Position numbers and translations under genes: made by a program | The notes under the pieces: model-generated | Seen by the model: only the letters and a program-made list of their open reading frames with translations | The model's database searches: none | Told to the model about the DNA's origin: nothing | Shown here: in pieces, positions 7,933 through 16,447 of the stretch | Numbering within the stretch: the stretch's first letter is position 1 | Layout of the letters: each line of letters opens with the position of its first letter | Origin: Flavobacterium sp. 9 | GTDB taxonomy: Bacteria > Bacteroidota > Bacteroidia > Flavobacteriales > Flavobacteriaceae | NCBI RefSeq assembly: GCF_002754195.1 | Contig: NZ_PEEU01000001.1 | Coordinates: 4,154,001 to 4,218,000, forward strand | Direction of reading: 5' to 3' | Length of the DNA: 64,000 bases

Positions 7933-8415
7933 ATGAACGATATAACAATAAGATTTTTAGAGGTTTACGGTCATTTATCAGAGCGGGGTCAAGTGTCCAG
8001 TCCAAGCGATTTTGCCAAAAAAATTAATATAAGTACGTCTTTGATGACCGAAATTTTAAAAGGAAGAAGCAATGCAGGGATTAATCCTGTACAGAATACT
8101 GTAAAAGTATTTGAGGAAATTAATGCAGATTGGTTACTCACAGGGAAAGGAAATAAGCTTAAAAATGTAAGTGGAATGACCAAAATAACAGCAGGAAGTG
8201 AACAAAAAGAAAATGCCGAATCCAGATTGATTACAGAAAATGCAAGTTTAAAAGAAACAAATGATTTATTAAGATTTAAAATCGGCGTACTTGAAAAGGA
8301 GCTGTCCGAGGTGAAATATACACAGCGCGACCCCATTATTTATGAATCTGTGGCTAAAGCAGAATCAGAATTGATAAAGAAGAAAACTAAACAGAACGAT
8401 GATGCTAAAAAATGA
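7933..8415 (+). CDS. Prophage repressor, HTH plus coiled coil
   Basis: A 160-residue protein. Residues about 1-75 are an HTH domain of the phage repressor type (FAKKINISTSLMTEILKGRS, then VFEEINADWLLTGKGN, a hallmark of CI-like N-terminal domains). Residues about 95-135 are a coiled coil (ESRLITENASLKETNDLL, IGVLEKELSEVK). There is no S24 peptidase domain, so classical RecA-stimulated self-cleavage is not expected. It is the only substantial rightward gene of the prophage, and its start lies 11 bp after a candidate operator, so it very likely maintains lysogeny and autoregulates. Confidence 0.8.
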   Translation: MNDITIRFLEVYGHLSERGQVSSPSDFAKKINISTSLMTEILKGRSNAGINPVQNTVKVFEEINADWLLTGKGNKLKNVSGMTKITAGSEQKENAESRLITENASLKETNDLLRFKIGVLEKELSEVKYTQRDPIIYESVAKAESELIKKKTKQNDDAKK

Positions 8416-8512
8416 TTCTGAAGAAGATGCTAGTATTGAAATTTACATTGGAGAAAATGATAGTGATTTAGTGGAAAGACTAAAGGAGATAATTAAGCAA
8501 ACTTCCCAATAA
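8399..8512 (+). CDS. Small acidic protein overlapping the repressor gene end
   Basis: A 37-residue frame starting with two Met codons at 8399 and ending at TAA 8510-8512. It overlaps the repressor stop by 17 bp, an arrangement that favours translational coupling. The sequence is acidic (DSEEDASIEIYIGENDSDLV) and ends in a short helix. I do not recognise it; a small regulator of the repressor is possible but unsupported. Confidence 0.35.
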   Translation: MMLKNDSEEDASIEIYIGENDSDLVERLKEIIKQTSQ

Positions 8513-8569
8513 CTTCCCAATGAAATATGAAAAGTATTGAAAAAGAACGGTTTATATCGTTTAAAAATA

Positions 8570-8584
8570 CCCCTCCGCGGTCAC
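8570..8584 (+). other. Candidate attachment site: tRNA 3'-end-like sequence
   Basis: CCCCTCCGCGGTCAC resembles the end of a Bacteroidetes tRNA (3' strand of the T-stem, a 7-nt acceptor half, discriminator A). No tRNA body lies upstream; phage-side sequence does. A strong terminator follows at once, as after a tRNA gene. This is what the far-side junction of a phage integrated into a tRNA 3' end would look like. It is an inference: the intact tRNA would have to lie beyond the left edge of the window. Confidence 0.35.
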
Positions 8585-8628
8585 AAAAAAAGGCAAAATA
8601 CATAAATAATGTATTTTGCCTTTTTTTA
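8585..8628 (+). terminator. Strong bidirectional terminator at the prophage right edge
   Basis: AGGCAAAATACAT pairs with ATGTATTTTGCCT across a short AT loop, with an A-run before and a T-run after the stem, so it can terminate in both directions. It sits directly after the tRNA-like fragment and separates prophage from host sequence. Confidence 0.85.
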
Positions 8629-8864
8629 TTTCCTTTTCTGAATATCTGAAGTATCACATTTTTTTGTGAGTCTTAATTCATCTTTCTTTATAGTAATCAT
8701 TCGAACTTGAAGTTTACCATTAGCACCTCTTTTATCAATTTTTATTTCTTCTTTATTTCATTTATTCGATTCAATATTTCACTTTGAAATATTAAATCGA
8801 ATTTTTCATATCTATATTTTAAGATTAAACTTGTTTGTATTTTTTTATAATTAAGATATTTCAT
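8626..8864 (-). pseudogene. Possible small degraded gene in two frames
   Basis: On the leftward strand an ATG at 8864 opens a 40-codon frame (MKYLNYKKIQTSLILKYRYE, ending INEIKKK, stop at 8742). The neighbouring frame then stays open for 43 codons to a stop at 8626, with plausible protein sequence (IDKRGANGKLQVRMITIKKD). The junction falls in an A-rich tract, where a one- or two-base shift would join them into one protein of about 80 residues. I do not recognise a family. It may be a frameshifted remnant or chance open frames in AT-rich DNA. Confidence 0.25.
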
Positions 8865-9229
8865 ATAAAAAGTCTTTATGTATCAATTTTAAAACTTTTG
8901 CAGGTCAAAACAGATCTTAATTACCCCAATATTTGAATAATAGAATAGTGTCAGCCCTTATGTTTAGCTGACTTGTCAACTTCTAGCTACAATAATTTTA
9001 TAATCAAGAGATTATGCTTTTTGATGTAAAATCCTTAGGCGCTTAAAGCGTTTTTTTTCTGAGAATTTAAAATTAAATATTTAGTGAAAGGTGTGCGATT
9101 GTTTTTAATGAGTCGCATTAGTCTTTAAAGGTTGACAAAAAGAGTAAAAATAAAATAACCAAAATGAATTTAAAGTAAAAAAGTATGAAGTAGAAAATTA
9201 AGAAAAGAAATGAAAAATTTAAAACTAAA
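8865..9229. other. Intergenic, no gene seen
   Basis: AT-rich sequence with no convincing coding frame on either strand. A weak hairpin (CGC-TTAAA-GCG followed by eight T residues, about 9039-9058) could be a poor terminator. The last 100 bp before the repeat-protein gene are A-rich and probably form its leader; no clear TAnnTTTG box was found. Confidence 0.5.
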
Positions 9230-12200
9230 ATGAATAGAAATAAAATAAAAATGAACAAAAATTTACTTATTGTATTAGCCTTCCTTTTATTTAATATAGG
9301 GTATGGACAAGGGGGGACAATTAATACAAGTGCTCCTGTTTTAGCATCAATAAATACTGTATATGGTACTGCATCGAATTCAGATAGCTTTTTAGTATCT
9401 GGGATTAATATTGATCAGAGGATTGAAGTTACACCTCCTTTAGGATTTGAAGTTAGTAGAAATGGAACTATTTTTACAGATACAGTCCTTATTAACACTC
9501 CTACCGGGGGTAGAGGAGATATTGGACCTACATTAATTTATATTCGATTAAAGGGGACAATTCCTGCAAACGTTTATGGAGGGATGTATTTCTCATTAAC
9601 AAGCCCGGATGCTGATGATTTAGAAGTATTTATGTCACCAAGTACTGTAAATAAGGGTGCACTAACTATTTTGGCAGATAATAAAAGTAAGATGTATGGT
9701 AACTCAAACCCTGATCTTACTGCATCTTATTCAGGATTTGTTCTTGGGGACAATATAAATAGTTTAACAACTCCAATTAAGATTCAAACTATTGCAGATG
9801 AAACAAGTGGTGCTGGAATATATAATATCACAGTTACAGGAGGAGAATCTCCAAATTATATTATTTATGGTTATCCTGGTAAGTTGACTATTGGAAAAGC
9901 TCCTTTAACTATAACAACAAATGATGCTAGTAAGGTTTACGGATCATTGAATCCTACTTTTACAACAACTTATTTTGGTTTTGTCAATGGAGATAATGAA
10001 ACAAAGTTAACTACAAAACCTACATTTGCTACTTCAGCAGATACCGCAAGTCCTGTTGGGAAATATGAAATAACAGCTAGTGGTGCAGTTTCGTCAAACT
10101 ATAATATTAGTTATGGTACGACAAAAGGATTCTTAGATGTTACTCCTGCAAAATTATCTATAACGACAAATGATGGTAGTAAAGTTTACGGATCATTAAA
10201 TCCTGATTTTACAGCAACTTATTTTGGTTTTGTCAATGGCGATAATGAAACGAAGTTAACTACAAAGCCTACAATTACTACTATTGCGGATACATCAAGT
10301 CCCGTAGGGAAATACGAAATAACAGCTGCTGGTGCAGTTTCACCAAACTATGAAATTAGTTATGGTACTCCAAATGGTTTCTTAACTGTTACTCCCGCAA
10401 AATTAACAATAAATACAAATGATACTAGTAAAGTTTACGGATCATCGAATCCTGATTTTACAGCAACTTATGTTGGTTTTGTCAATGGCGATAATGAAAC
10501 TAAGTTAACTACAAAGCCTACAATTACTACTATTGCAGATACATCAAGTCCCGTAGGGAAATACGAAATAACAGCTGCTGGTACAGTTTCACCAAACTAT
10601 GAAATTAGTTATGGTACTCCAAATGGTTTCTTAACTGTTACACCTGCAAAATTAACTATAACTACAAATGATAATAGTAAAGTTTATGGATCATTGAATC
10701 CTACTTTTACCACAACTTATGTTGGTTTTGTCAATGGAGATAATGAAACAAAGTTAACTACAAAGCCTACAATTGCTACTTCAGCAGATACCACAAGTCC
10801 AGTTGGGAAATACGAAATCATTGCTAGTGGAGCAGTTTCACCAAACTATGAGATTGTTTATGGTAATCCAAATGGTTTCTTAACTATTACTCCTGCAAAA
10901 TTAACTATCACTACCAATGATGCTAGTAAAGTTTACGGATCATCGAATCCTGATTTTACAGCAACTTTTGTTGGCTTTGTCAATGGAGATAATGAAACGA
11001 AATTAACTACAAAGCCTACAATTACTACTATTGCAGATACATCAAGTCCCGTTGGGAAATATGCCATTACTGCTATTGGAGCGGTTTCTTCAAATTATGA
11101 AATTACCTATGATAATAAAGGATTTTTGACTGTTACTCCTGCAGCTTTAACTATTACCACAATTGATAATAGTAAAGTTTACGGATCAGTAAATCCAGTT
11201 TTAGCAGTAAGTTATGATGGTTTTGTTTCTGGAGAAAGTGAAGCAAATTTAACAACAAAACCTATAATCTCTACTGTAGCAGTTACAGTAAGTGTAATAG
11301 GGAAATATGCTATTACTGCTATTGGAGCGGTTTCTTCAAATTATGAAATTACCTATAACAACAAAGGTATTTTAAATGTTACTCCAGCAGCTTTAACTAT
11401 TACCACAATTGATAATAGTAAAGTTTACGGATCAGTAAATCCAGTTTTAGCAGTAAGTTATGATGGTTTTGTTTCTGCGGAAAGTGAAGCAAATTTAACA
11501 ACAAAACCTACAATCTCTACTGTAGCAATTACAGGAAGTGCAGTTGGGAAATATGCTATTACTGCTATTGGAGCAGTTTCTTCAAATTATGAAATTACGT
11601 ATAACAACAAAGGGATCTTAAATGTTACTCCAGCAGCTTTAACTATCAAAGCAGATGATAAGAAAAAAGAACGCGGTATGGATAATCCAGTTTTAACATT
11701 AAGTTATGTTGGGTTTGTTCCAGGAGAAACTGAAGCAGATTTAACAACAAAACCTACAATTGCAACTGTAGCAGTTAAAGAAAGCCCAGCAGGAGAATAT
11801 GATATCATTGTTAGTGGTGCAACTTCTTCAAACTATACTATTACTTTTGAAAAAGGTATTTTAACGGTGACAAAATCTAGTAATGCAGATTTGTCTAATA
11901 TTGTTATTAGTGATGGTTCTCTGGATAAGCCATTTGATACAGATGCAAAAGGTTATAAAGTAGAGGTTCCGTATGAAATTAATTCATATGTAATCAATCC
12001 AATACCAGTTGATCCAAATGCAACGGTTGAAATGAAAATTGATGGAAAAGTTATTGATCCAACAGCTCCATTTGATTTAAAAGTAGGAGATAACGTAGTA
12101 ACAATAGTTGTTACAGCTGAAGATGGAGTTACGCAAGAAACATATACAGTAGTTGTAACAAGAGAAGCAGCTCCGTTATCTAATGATTCAGGTTTAACAG

Positions 12201-13360
12201 ATTTAGCGATTAGCAAAGGAACTTTAAGTCCAGCTTTTGCAGAAGGAACTACAGCTTATACCGATACAGTACCAAATGATGTTGCAGGAATTACTGTTAC
12301 ACCAATTACATCTGATCCTACAGCAACTATAACTGTAAACGGAAAACCAGTTCCAAGTGGAACAGCTTCAGAAAATCTTCCATTAGAAGTTGGTGAGAAT
12401 GAAATTAAAACTGTAGTTACAGCTCAGGACGGTACAATTACTACTTACATTGTAGTTGTAACAAGAGAAGCGGCTTCGTTATCTAATGATTCAGGTTTAA
12501 CAGATTTAGCGATTAGCAAAGGAACTTTAAGTCCAGCTTTTGCAGAAGGAACTACAGCTTATACCGATACAGTACCAAATGATGTTGCAGGAATTACTGT
12601 TACACCAATTACAGCTGATCCTACAGCAACAATAACTGTAAATGGAAAACCAGTTCCAAGCGGAACAGCTTCAGCAAATCTTCCATTAGAAGTTGGAGAG
12701 AATGAAATTAAAACTGTAGTTACAGCTCAGGACGGTACAATTACTACTTACACAGTAATTGTTACAAGAGAAGCAGCGCCAGCTCCTGATAATGCAGGTT
12801 TATCTGATATTGCATTAAGTGATGGTGCTTTGAGTCCTGCTTTTAATACAGACACAAAAGGTTATGAAGTGGATGTGCCAAATGAAACGAATTCAATTGT
12901 AATTACTCCAAAAACTATTGATCCAGATGCAACGGTTGTAATGACAATTGATGGAAAAGTTATTGACCCTACATCTCCAATAGATTTAAAGGTTGGCGAC
13001 AATGCAGTTACAATTGTTGTTACAGCTCCTGACGGAACTACAGATACATATATTGTTATTGTAAATAGAGCAGATGCAGTATTACAACCAATTGTACCTA
13101 CAAATATTATTACTCCAAACGGAGATGGTAAAAATGATAATTGGATAGTTCCGGGTCTTGATCAATATCCAAACAACTCAGTTAAAGTTTTTGATAGAGC
13201 AGCGAGATTGGTTTATTCTAAAAATAATTACAACAATGAGTGGGATGGTACTTATAAAGGATCTCCGCTTAACGAGGATACTTATTATTATTTAATTGAT
13301 CTAGGAAATGGATCACCTAAACTTAAAGGATTCATTACAATTATTAGAGACAATAATTAA
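9230..13360 (+). CDS. Giant secreted MBG/cadherin-like repeat protein with type B T9SS signal
   Basis: A 1376-residue cell-surface or secreted protein. Met1 at 9230 or Met8 at 9251 precedes a signal peptide (MNKNLLIVLAFLLFNIGYGQ). Residues about 28-140 are a beta-rich N-terminal domain. About 145-882 hold nine MBG-type repeats of about 82 residues, each with a SKVYGS-N-P core, GF, LTTKP and SNYEI elements. About 883-1282 hold four cadherin-like beta-sandwich repeats of about 100 residues (LSDIALSDGALSPAF, TYTVVVTREA). The last about 90 residues are a gliding-motility-associated type B C-terminal domain (ITPNGDGKNDNW, VFDRAARLVYSKNNYNNEWD), recognised by the T9SS. The PorP/SprF gene follows after 50 bp, the usual partner arrangement. 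Adhesin or matrix function is likely but inferred. Confidence 0.9.
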   Translation: MNRNKIKMNKNLLIVLAFLLFNIGYGQGGTINTSAPVLASINTVYGTASNSDSFLVSGINIDQRIEVTPPLGFEVSRNGTIFTDTVLINTPTGGRGDIGPTLIYIRLKGTIPANVYGGMYFSLTSPDADDLEVFMSPSTVNKGALTILADNKSKMYGNSNPDLTASYSGFVLGDNINSLTTPIKIQTIADETSGAGIYNITVTGGESPNYIIYGYPGKLTIGKAPLTITTNDASKVYGSLNPTFTTTYFGFVNGDNETKLTTKPTFATSADTASPVGKYEITASGAVSSNYNISYGTTKGFLDVTPAKLSITTNDGSKVYGSLNPDFTATYFGFVNGDNETKLTTKPTITTIADTSSPVGKYEITAAGAVSPNYEISYGTPNGFLTVTPAKLTINTNDTSKVYGSSNPDFTATYVGFVNGDNETKLTTKPTITTIADTSSPVGKYEITAAGTVSPNYEISYGTPNGFLTVTPAKLTITTNDNSKVYGSLNPTFTTTYVGFVNGDNETKLTTKPTIATSADTTSPVGKYEIIASGAVSPNYEIVYGNPNGFLTITPAKLTITTNDASKVYGSSNPDFTATFVGFVNGDNETKLTTKPTITTIADTSSPVGKYAITAIGAVSSNYEITYDNKGFLTVTPAALTITTIDNSKVYGSVNPVLAVSYDGFVSGESEANLTTKPIISTVAVTVSVIGKYAITAIGAVSSNYEITYNNKGILNVTPAALTITTIDNSKVYGSVNPVLAVSYDGFVSAESEANLTTKPTISTVAITGSAVGKYAITAIGAVSSNYEITYNNKGILNVTPAALTIKADDKKKERGMDNPVLTLSYVGFVPGETEADLTTKPTIATVAVKESPAGEYDIIVSGATSSNYTITFEKGILTVTKSSNADLSNIVISDGSLDKPFDTDAKGYKVEVPYEINSYVINPIPVDPNATVEMKIDGKVIDPTAPFDLKVGDNVVTIVVTAEDGVTQETYTVVVTREAAPLSNDSGLTDLAISKGTLSPAFAEGTTAYTDTVPNDVAGITVTPITSDPTATITVNGKPVPSGTASENLPLEVGENEIKTVVTAQDGTITTYIVVVTREAASLSNDSGLTDLAISKGTLSPAFAEGTTAYTDTVPNDVAGITVTPITADPTATITVNGKPVPSGTASANLPLEVGENEIKTVVTAQDGTITTYTVIVTREAAPAPDNAGLSDIALSDGALSPAFNTDTKGYEVDVPNETNSIVITPKTIDPDATVVMTIDGKVIDPTSPIDLKVGDNAVTIVVTAPDGTTDTYIVIVNRADAVLQPIVPTNIITPNGDGKNDNWIVPGLDQYPNNSVKVFDRAARLVYSKNNYNNEWDGTYKGSPLNEDTYYYLIDLGNGSPKLKGFITIIRDNN
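9662..11875 (+). repeat. Nine tandem MBG-type repeats, period about 246 bp
   Basis: In-frame tandem repeats inside the secreted protein. Copies 2-6 form one close subfamily (FVNGDNETKLTTKP), copies 7 and 8 another (SYDGFVS, TTIDNSKVYGSVNPV), while copies 1 and 9 are divergent and cap the array. Long stretches are almost identical at DNA level between adjacent copies, indicating recent duplication or conversion. Confidence 0.9.
12179..12784 (+). repeat. Near-identical 303-bp tandem duplication
   Basis: The second and third cadherin-like repeats of the secreted protein are a direct duplication with an exact 303-bp (101-codon) period; only a few positions differ, such as TSDPTAT versus TADPTAT. 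The first and fourth copies are much more divergent, so this duplication is recent. Confidence 0.9.
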
Positions 13361-13410
13361 GGACAAAATAAATAAGAATAGTAAAATGGTTAGAGGATAA
13401 CCACACAGAA

Positions 13411-14319
13411 ATGAATACAATGAAAATAAAATCAATGAGAGCAATCTATATACAGGCAATTATGTTCCTGCTTATATTAGGAACAAACTCCGCACATGCG
13501 CAGTTAACAGAATACGAGTCCATGTATTTTCAAAATCAATATATTAACAACCCTGCAATGGCAGGGTTAGAACAAGGAATGAAATTCAATATTGGTTACC
13601 AAAGACAATGGGATGAAGTTCCGGGGAATCCCATATTAATGAATGCAACCTTCGAATACAATTCTGGAAACAGAACCGGATTGGGATTAAATGTTAATAG
13701 TGACAGAGCTGGTTTAATCAATAGAACAAGAATAATGGCGACTTATGCATATCACCTGCCAATAGGAGTTGATCAAAAAATCCATTTTGGATTGTCTGCA
13801 GGAGCAAAATTTTCTTCTATAGATTACAATAAGGTAGTAGGAAGTATGGATGATATTGCATTACAGAATTATAACGAAGGTGCAATTTTTGACGGAGATC
13901 TTGGTATTGCTTATACCACCAGATTATTAACTGTTCAGGCATCATTACCAAAACTTCATAATCTTTTTTATGAAAATGATAATGGCATTAAAAATTATGC
14001 AGATCGTTCGACCTTTTATTCAGCCGTGAGTTACAAGTTCTTATTGTCAAATGAGGATGAAAACTTAAATATTGAGCCATTGGTTGCTTATAGAGGTATT
14101 AAAGGGCATAAAGACATTTTAGATATGGGAGGAAGATTTAATTTTCCAGATTATAAGATGAACTTATCAGCTTTTTATCATACCAATAAAACAGTATCTA
14201 CAGCGTTTGGAATTTCGCTTGATGATTTAGGTGTTTTTCTAGCATACTCTAAATATTTTGGTAGTTTGGGTGCTTATGCAAACAATACTTTTGAAGTTGG
14301 GTTAAATTACAAATTGTAA
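13411..14319 (+). CDS. PorP/SprF family outer-membrane protein
   Basis: A 302-residue protein with a signal peptide (AIMFLLILGTNSAHAQ, cleavage about residue 31) and the PorP/SprF hallmark right after it: YFQNQYINNPAMAG. The remainder is a beta-barrel type sequence with many short amphipathic strands, ending in NTFEVGLNYKL with a terminal hydrophobic residue. Family members insert in the outer membrane and are needed for secretion or attachment of particular type B CTD proteins; in F. johnsoniae, SprF serves SprB. Its place 50 bp behind the giant repeat protein strongly suggests that protein is its cargo. Internal Met codons at 4 and 9 are alternative starts. Confidence 0.9.
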   Translation: MNTMKIKSMRAIYIQAIMFLLILGTNSAHAQLTEYESMYFQNQYINNPAMAGLEQGMKFNIGYQRQWDEVPGNPILMNATFEYNSGNRTGLGLNVNSDRAGLINRTRIMATYAYHLPIGVDQKIHFGLSAGAKFSSIDYNKVVGSMDDIALQNYNEGAIFDGDLGIAYTTRLLTVQASLPKLHNLFYENDNGIKNYADRSTFYSAVSYKFLLSNEDENLNIEPLVAYRGIKGHKDILDMGGRFNFPDYKMNLSAFYHTNKTVSTAFGISLDDLGVFLAYSKYFGSLGAYANNTFEVGLNYKL

Positions 14320-14350
14320 TAGAAAAGTTTTTTTTAGAATAAAAATAGAA

Positions 14351-14387
14351 AGCAAAGGAATATGTAATGTACTCCTTTGCTTTTTTT
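14351..14387 (+). terminator. Terminator after the PorP/SprF gene
   Basis: AGCAAAGGA (14351-14359) pairs with TCCTTTGCT (14373-14381), followed by a T-run. It closes the secreted protein plus PorP/SprF unit and touches the end of the convergent CPBP gene. Confidence 0.85.
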
Positions 14388-15117
14388 ATTTTATCATTTT
14401 CATTAAAGTCTGTATAAAATTAATCATGTTGTGTGATAGTATCGGAAGTAAGATACTTTTGCTCTCTATAGTTATCCAGCTCAAAATATAACCAGACACA
14501 GACGTCCATATAAACGGATAAAATTCAAACCTCAATTCAAGACCATCTGTTACACTAAATCCATGTACAAGACCAAATAATATACCTATGATTAAGACGC
14601 TTGGATTACCAAAAGTTTTGTCTTTAATTCTAATTTTGTCTTGTAAACAAGTTAATAAAAGCGCTAGAAGAATGCCTCTAAACATAATTTCTTCATCAAT
14701 TCCAGGCATTGTCAATTGAAAAGCAAGAATCTCGATATTAAAATCTGTACGAGTATCGAAGTAAGAGAAAAAAGCAGTACAAATCAATATTGATGAGACT
14801 AAAATTGTTTTTAGCAAAGCCTTTTTATCTTGTTTGAAACGTAAGAAATTAAAAGGTTTTAGTTTTTGATACAATAATAAATAGGTCAATAAGCCAAAAG
14901 AAATTCCAAATAGTTTTCCAGTCCAGTTTCTTTTCCCATTTATGATCTGAAACGCTTTATATTCTAATGGAATTTTTAAAAGTATCTGATAACAAATAAA
15001 GATTAATACAAAAAGTACAATGGTTTTAATTTGATTTTTATCCTTTGCAAAAATAAAAATTAGAGGTAAAAGAAGTAAAACAGGCACAGCGCTTTCCAAA
15101 AGTATCTTTAATATCAT
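14386..15117 (-). CDS. CPBP family intramembrane metalloprotease
   Basis: A 243-residue membrane protein with about seven hydrophobic segments. The three CPBP (Abi/CAAX protease) motifs are present: EEIMFRG (about residues 142-148, the EExxxR glutamates), FGLVHG (about 182-187, FxxxH), and a C-terminal SHNMINF (about 230, HxxxN/D). These residues form the intramembrane active site. Family members cleave prenylated or bacteriocin-type substrates; the bacterial substrate here is unknown. It is a single gene, convergent with the PorP/SprF gene. Confidence 0.85.
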   Translation of the reverse strand: MILKILLESAVPVLLLLPLIFIFAKDKNQIKTIVLFVLIFICYQILLKIPLEYKAFQIINGKRNWTGKLFGISFGLLTYLLLYQKLKPFNFLRFKQDKKALLKTILVSSILICTAFFSYFDTRTDFNIEILAFQLTMPGIDEEIMFRGILLALLLTCLQDKIRIKDKTFGNPSVLIIGILFGLVHGFSVTDGLELRFEFYPFIWTSVSGYILSWITIESKSILLPILSHNMINFIQTLMKMIK

Positions 15118-15218
15118 TTCTTAAAGTTTAGGATCAAAAAGTACTAATATAGAACTAATTTTATTACAAAAAGGAATGATTATTTGATCTTGTAATTTAA
15201 TGTGTATTTAAAAAAACA

Positions 15219-15260
15219 AAATGGAACAAAGAAGAGTACATCTTTTTTGTTCCATTTTTT
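15219..15260. terminator. Bidirectional terminator
   Basis: ATGGAACAAA (15221-15230) pairs with TTTGTTCCAT (15246-15255), with A and T runs on the two sides. Neither flanking gene ends here: the CPBP gene (leftward) starts at 15117 and the hydrolase (leftward) ends at 15379, so it most likely ends hydrolase transcription on the leftward strand. Confidence 0.8.
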
Positions 15261-15265
15261 TATTC

Positions 15266-15359
15266 AGGAGCTTTTTCCAGCCATTCACTATATCTTTAAT
15301 GGCGTCCCGAGGCTTCGGGACCACCATTAAAGGATGTCGTTGCTGTCTGGGCTAAGGCA
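15266..15359. repeat. Interspersed repeat, copy A (GAGCT...GGGCTA family)
   Basis: The segment starts AGGAGCTTTTTCCAGCC and ends TGTCTGGGCTAAGG, with a central stem made by TTTAATGG and GTCCCGA pairing with TTCGGGAC and CCATTAAA. Its borders match those of the segments at 40054 and 53869, so it belongs to a dispersed, hairpin-forming family. Confidence 0.7.
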
Positions 15360-15378
15360 TCTGTTTTCATAAGAAGTC

Positions 15379-16284
15379 TTATTTATTTTGAAGAAAATTA
15401 TCAATATAATTAACTACTAATGTTACATGTTGATGTTGTGGAGCATGTCCTGTTTGCGGAAGTACGATAAGTTGTGCTGTAGAAAGTTTTCGGGTCAATG
15501 GATACCAATTTTCAACGGCAAAACTAATATCATGATCTCCGGAAATAATTAGAATTGGAGTTTTGGTATTTTCGAGTTTACCTTTAAAGTTTTCTTTGTC
15601 TTCAGTCAGACCAGCGCTTCCTTGAAAATAAAGTTGAAAAACATCCATTGTAGAAGGGATTTTAGAAACATCTAATCGCTGCGCAATTCGGTCATGCGAT
15701 GCTTTAGCCTGTTTTTTACTTTCGTCAGAAGTAGGTTCGAAGAAAAGTACAATTTCATCATTAAAATCATTTATAGGTTTTAATGCAGCATCCAGAAAAG
15801 CTTGCTCAAGCGGAACAACTCTTTCACCCGGAGGTCCGGTTCCTAATAACACAGTTTGAGTAATTAGATCCGAATATTGCAAAGTCGCTACTTGTGCTAC
15901 TAATCCGCCATAAGACCAACCAATAATGATTGTTTTTTTTATTTTAAGGAAATCGGCTAGATCTTTAACATCTTTGGCAACATCTTTTAGATCTGTTGCT
16001 AAAGTTCCGGTAGAATAACCAATTCCAGAATAATCAAAAGTAATTACTTTGTATTTTTCCGCAAGCTGATCTAAAAATAATGGATCCCAAGTATCAAGAG
16101 TTCCTCTAAACCGGTTTACCAAAATAATTGGATCTCCTTTACCGATAGAACGGTAAGCAATTTTTCGCCCTGAAACATCTGCAAATTCTGTTTTCGAATT
16201 TAAGGCATTAATGGATTGTGCATTCATAATGGATAAATTTAAAATTAGCATCAAAAAAATAAATGAGAACGTAAATGTTTTCAT
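15379..16284 (-). CDS. Exported alpha/beta hydrolase
   Basis: A hydrolase of about 301 residues read from the ATG at 16284, which begins a good signal peptide (MKTFTFSFIFLMLILNLSIM, then NAQ); an upstream in-frame ATG at 16320 would put 12 residues before it. The core follows the alpha/beta hydrolase fold: an oxyanion strand ILVNRFRGTLDTWDP, the nucleophile elbow GWSYGG, a late Asp in ISGDHDISF, and the catalytic His in QTGHAPQHQH. The usual HG after the first strand is replaced by NRF. Substrate unknown; periplasmic or lipid-associated location is likely. Confidence 0.8.
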   Translation of the reverse strand: MKTFTFSFIFLMLILNLSIMNAQSINALNSKTEFADVSGRKIAYRSIGKGDPIILVNRFRGTLDTWDPLFLDQLAEKYKVITFDYSGIGYSTGTLATDLKDVAKDVKDLADFLKIKKTIIIGWSYGGLVAQVATLQYSDLITQTVLLGTGPPGERVVPLEQAFLDAALKPINDFNDEIVLFFEPTSDESKKQAKASHDRIAQRLDVSKIPSTMDVFQLYFQGSAGLTEDKENFKGKLENTKTPILIISGDHDISFAVENWYPLTRKLSTAQLIVLPQTGHAPQHQHVTLVVNYIDNFLQNK

Positions 16285-16447
16285 TGTTCTGAATTTTAGG
16301 TTCATGATAAATTCAGACAAACAATTTTAATGCCTTCGCTAAAAATATTTACGAATCTATGATTTTACATATAATGAGTTGATTTGTCTTTTCTGTTTTC
16401 TGTTTTATTTCGTTAAAGTAAATATGTTTTTAGCGAAATATAGAAAA

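Noticed and set aside
1..8512. Mu-like transposable phage
   Set aside because: No transposase A/B genes appear after the repressor; the primase-helicase and the tRNA-like boundary favour an integrase-type phage.
9039..9058. Hairpin CGC-TTAAA-GCG with T-run
   Set aside because: Only three base pairs in the stem; too weak to call as a terminator on its own.
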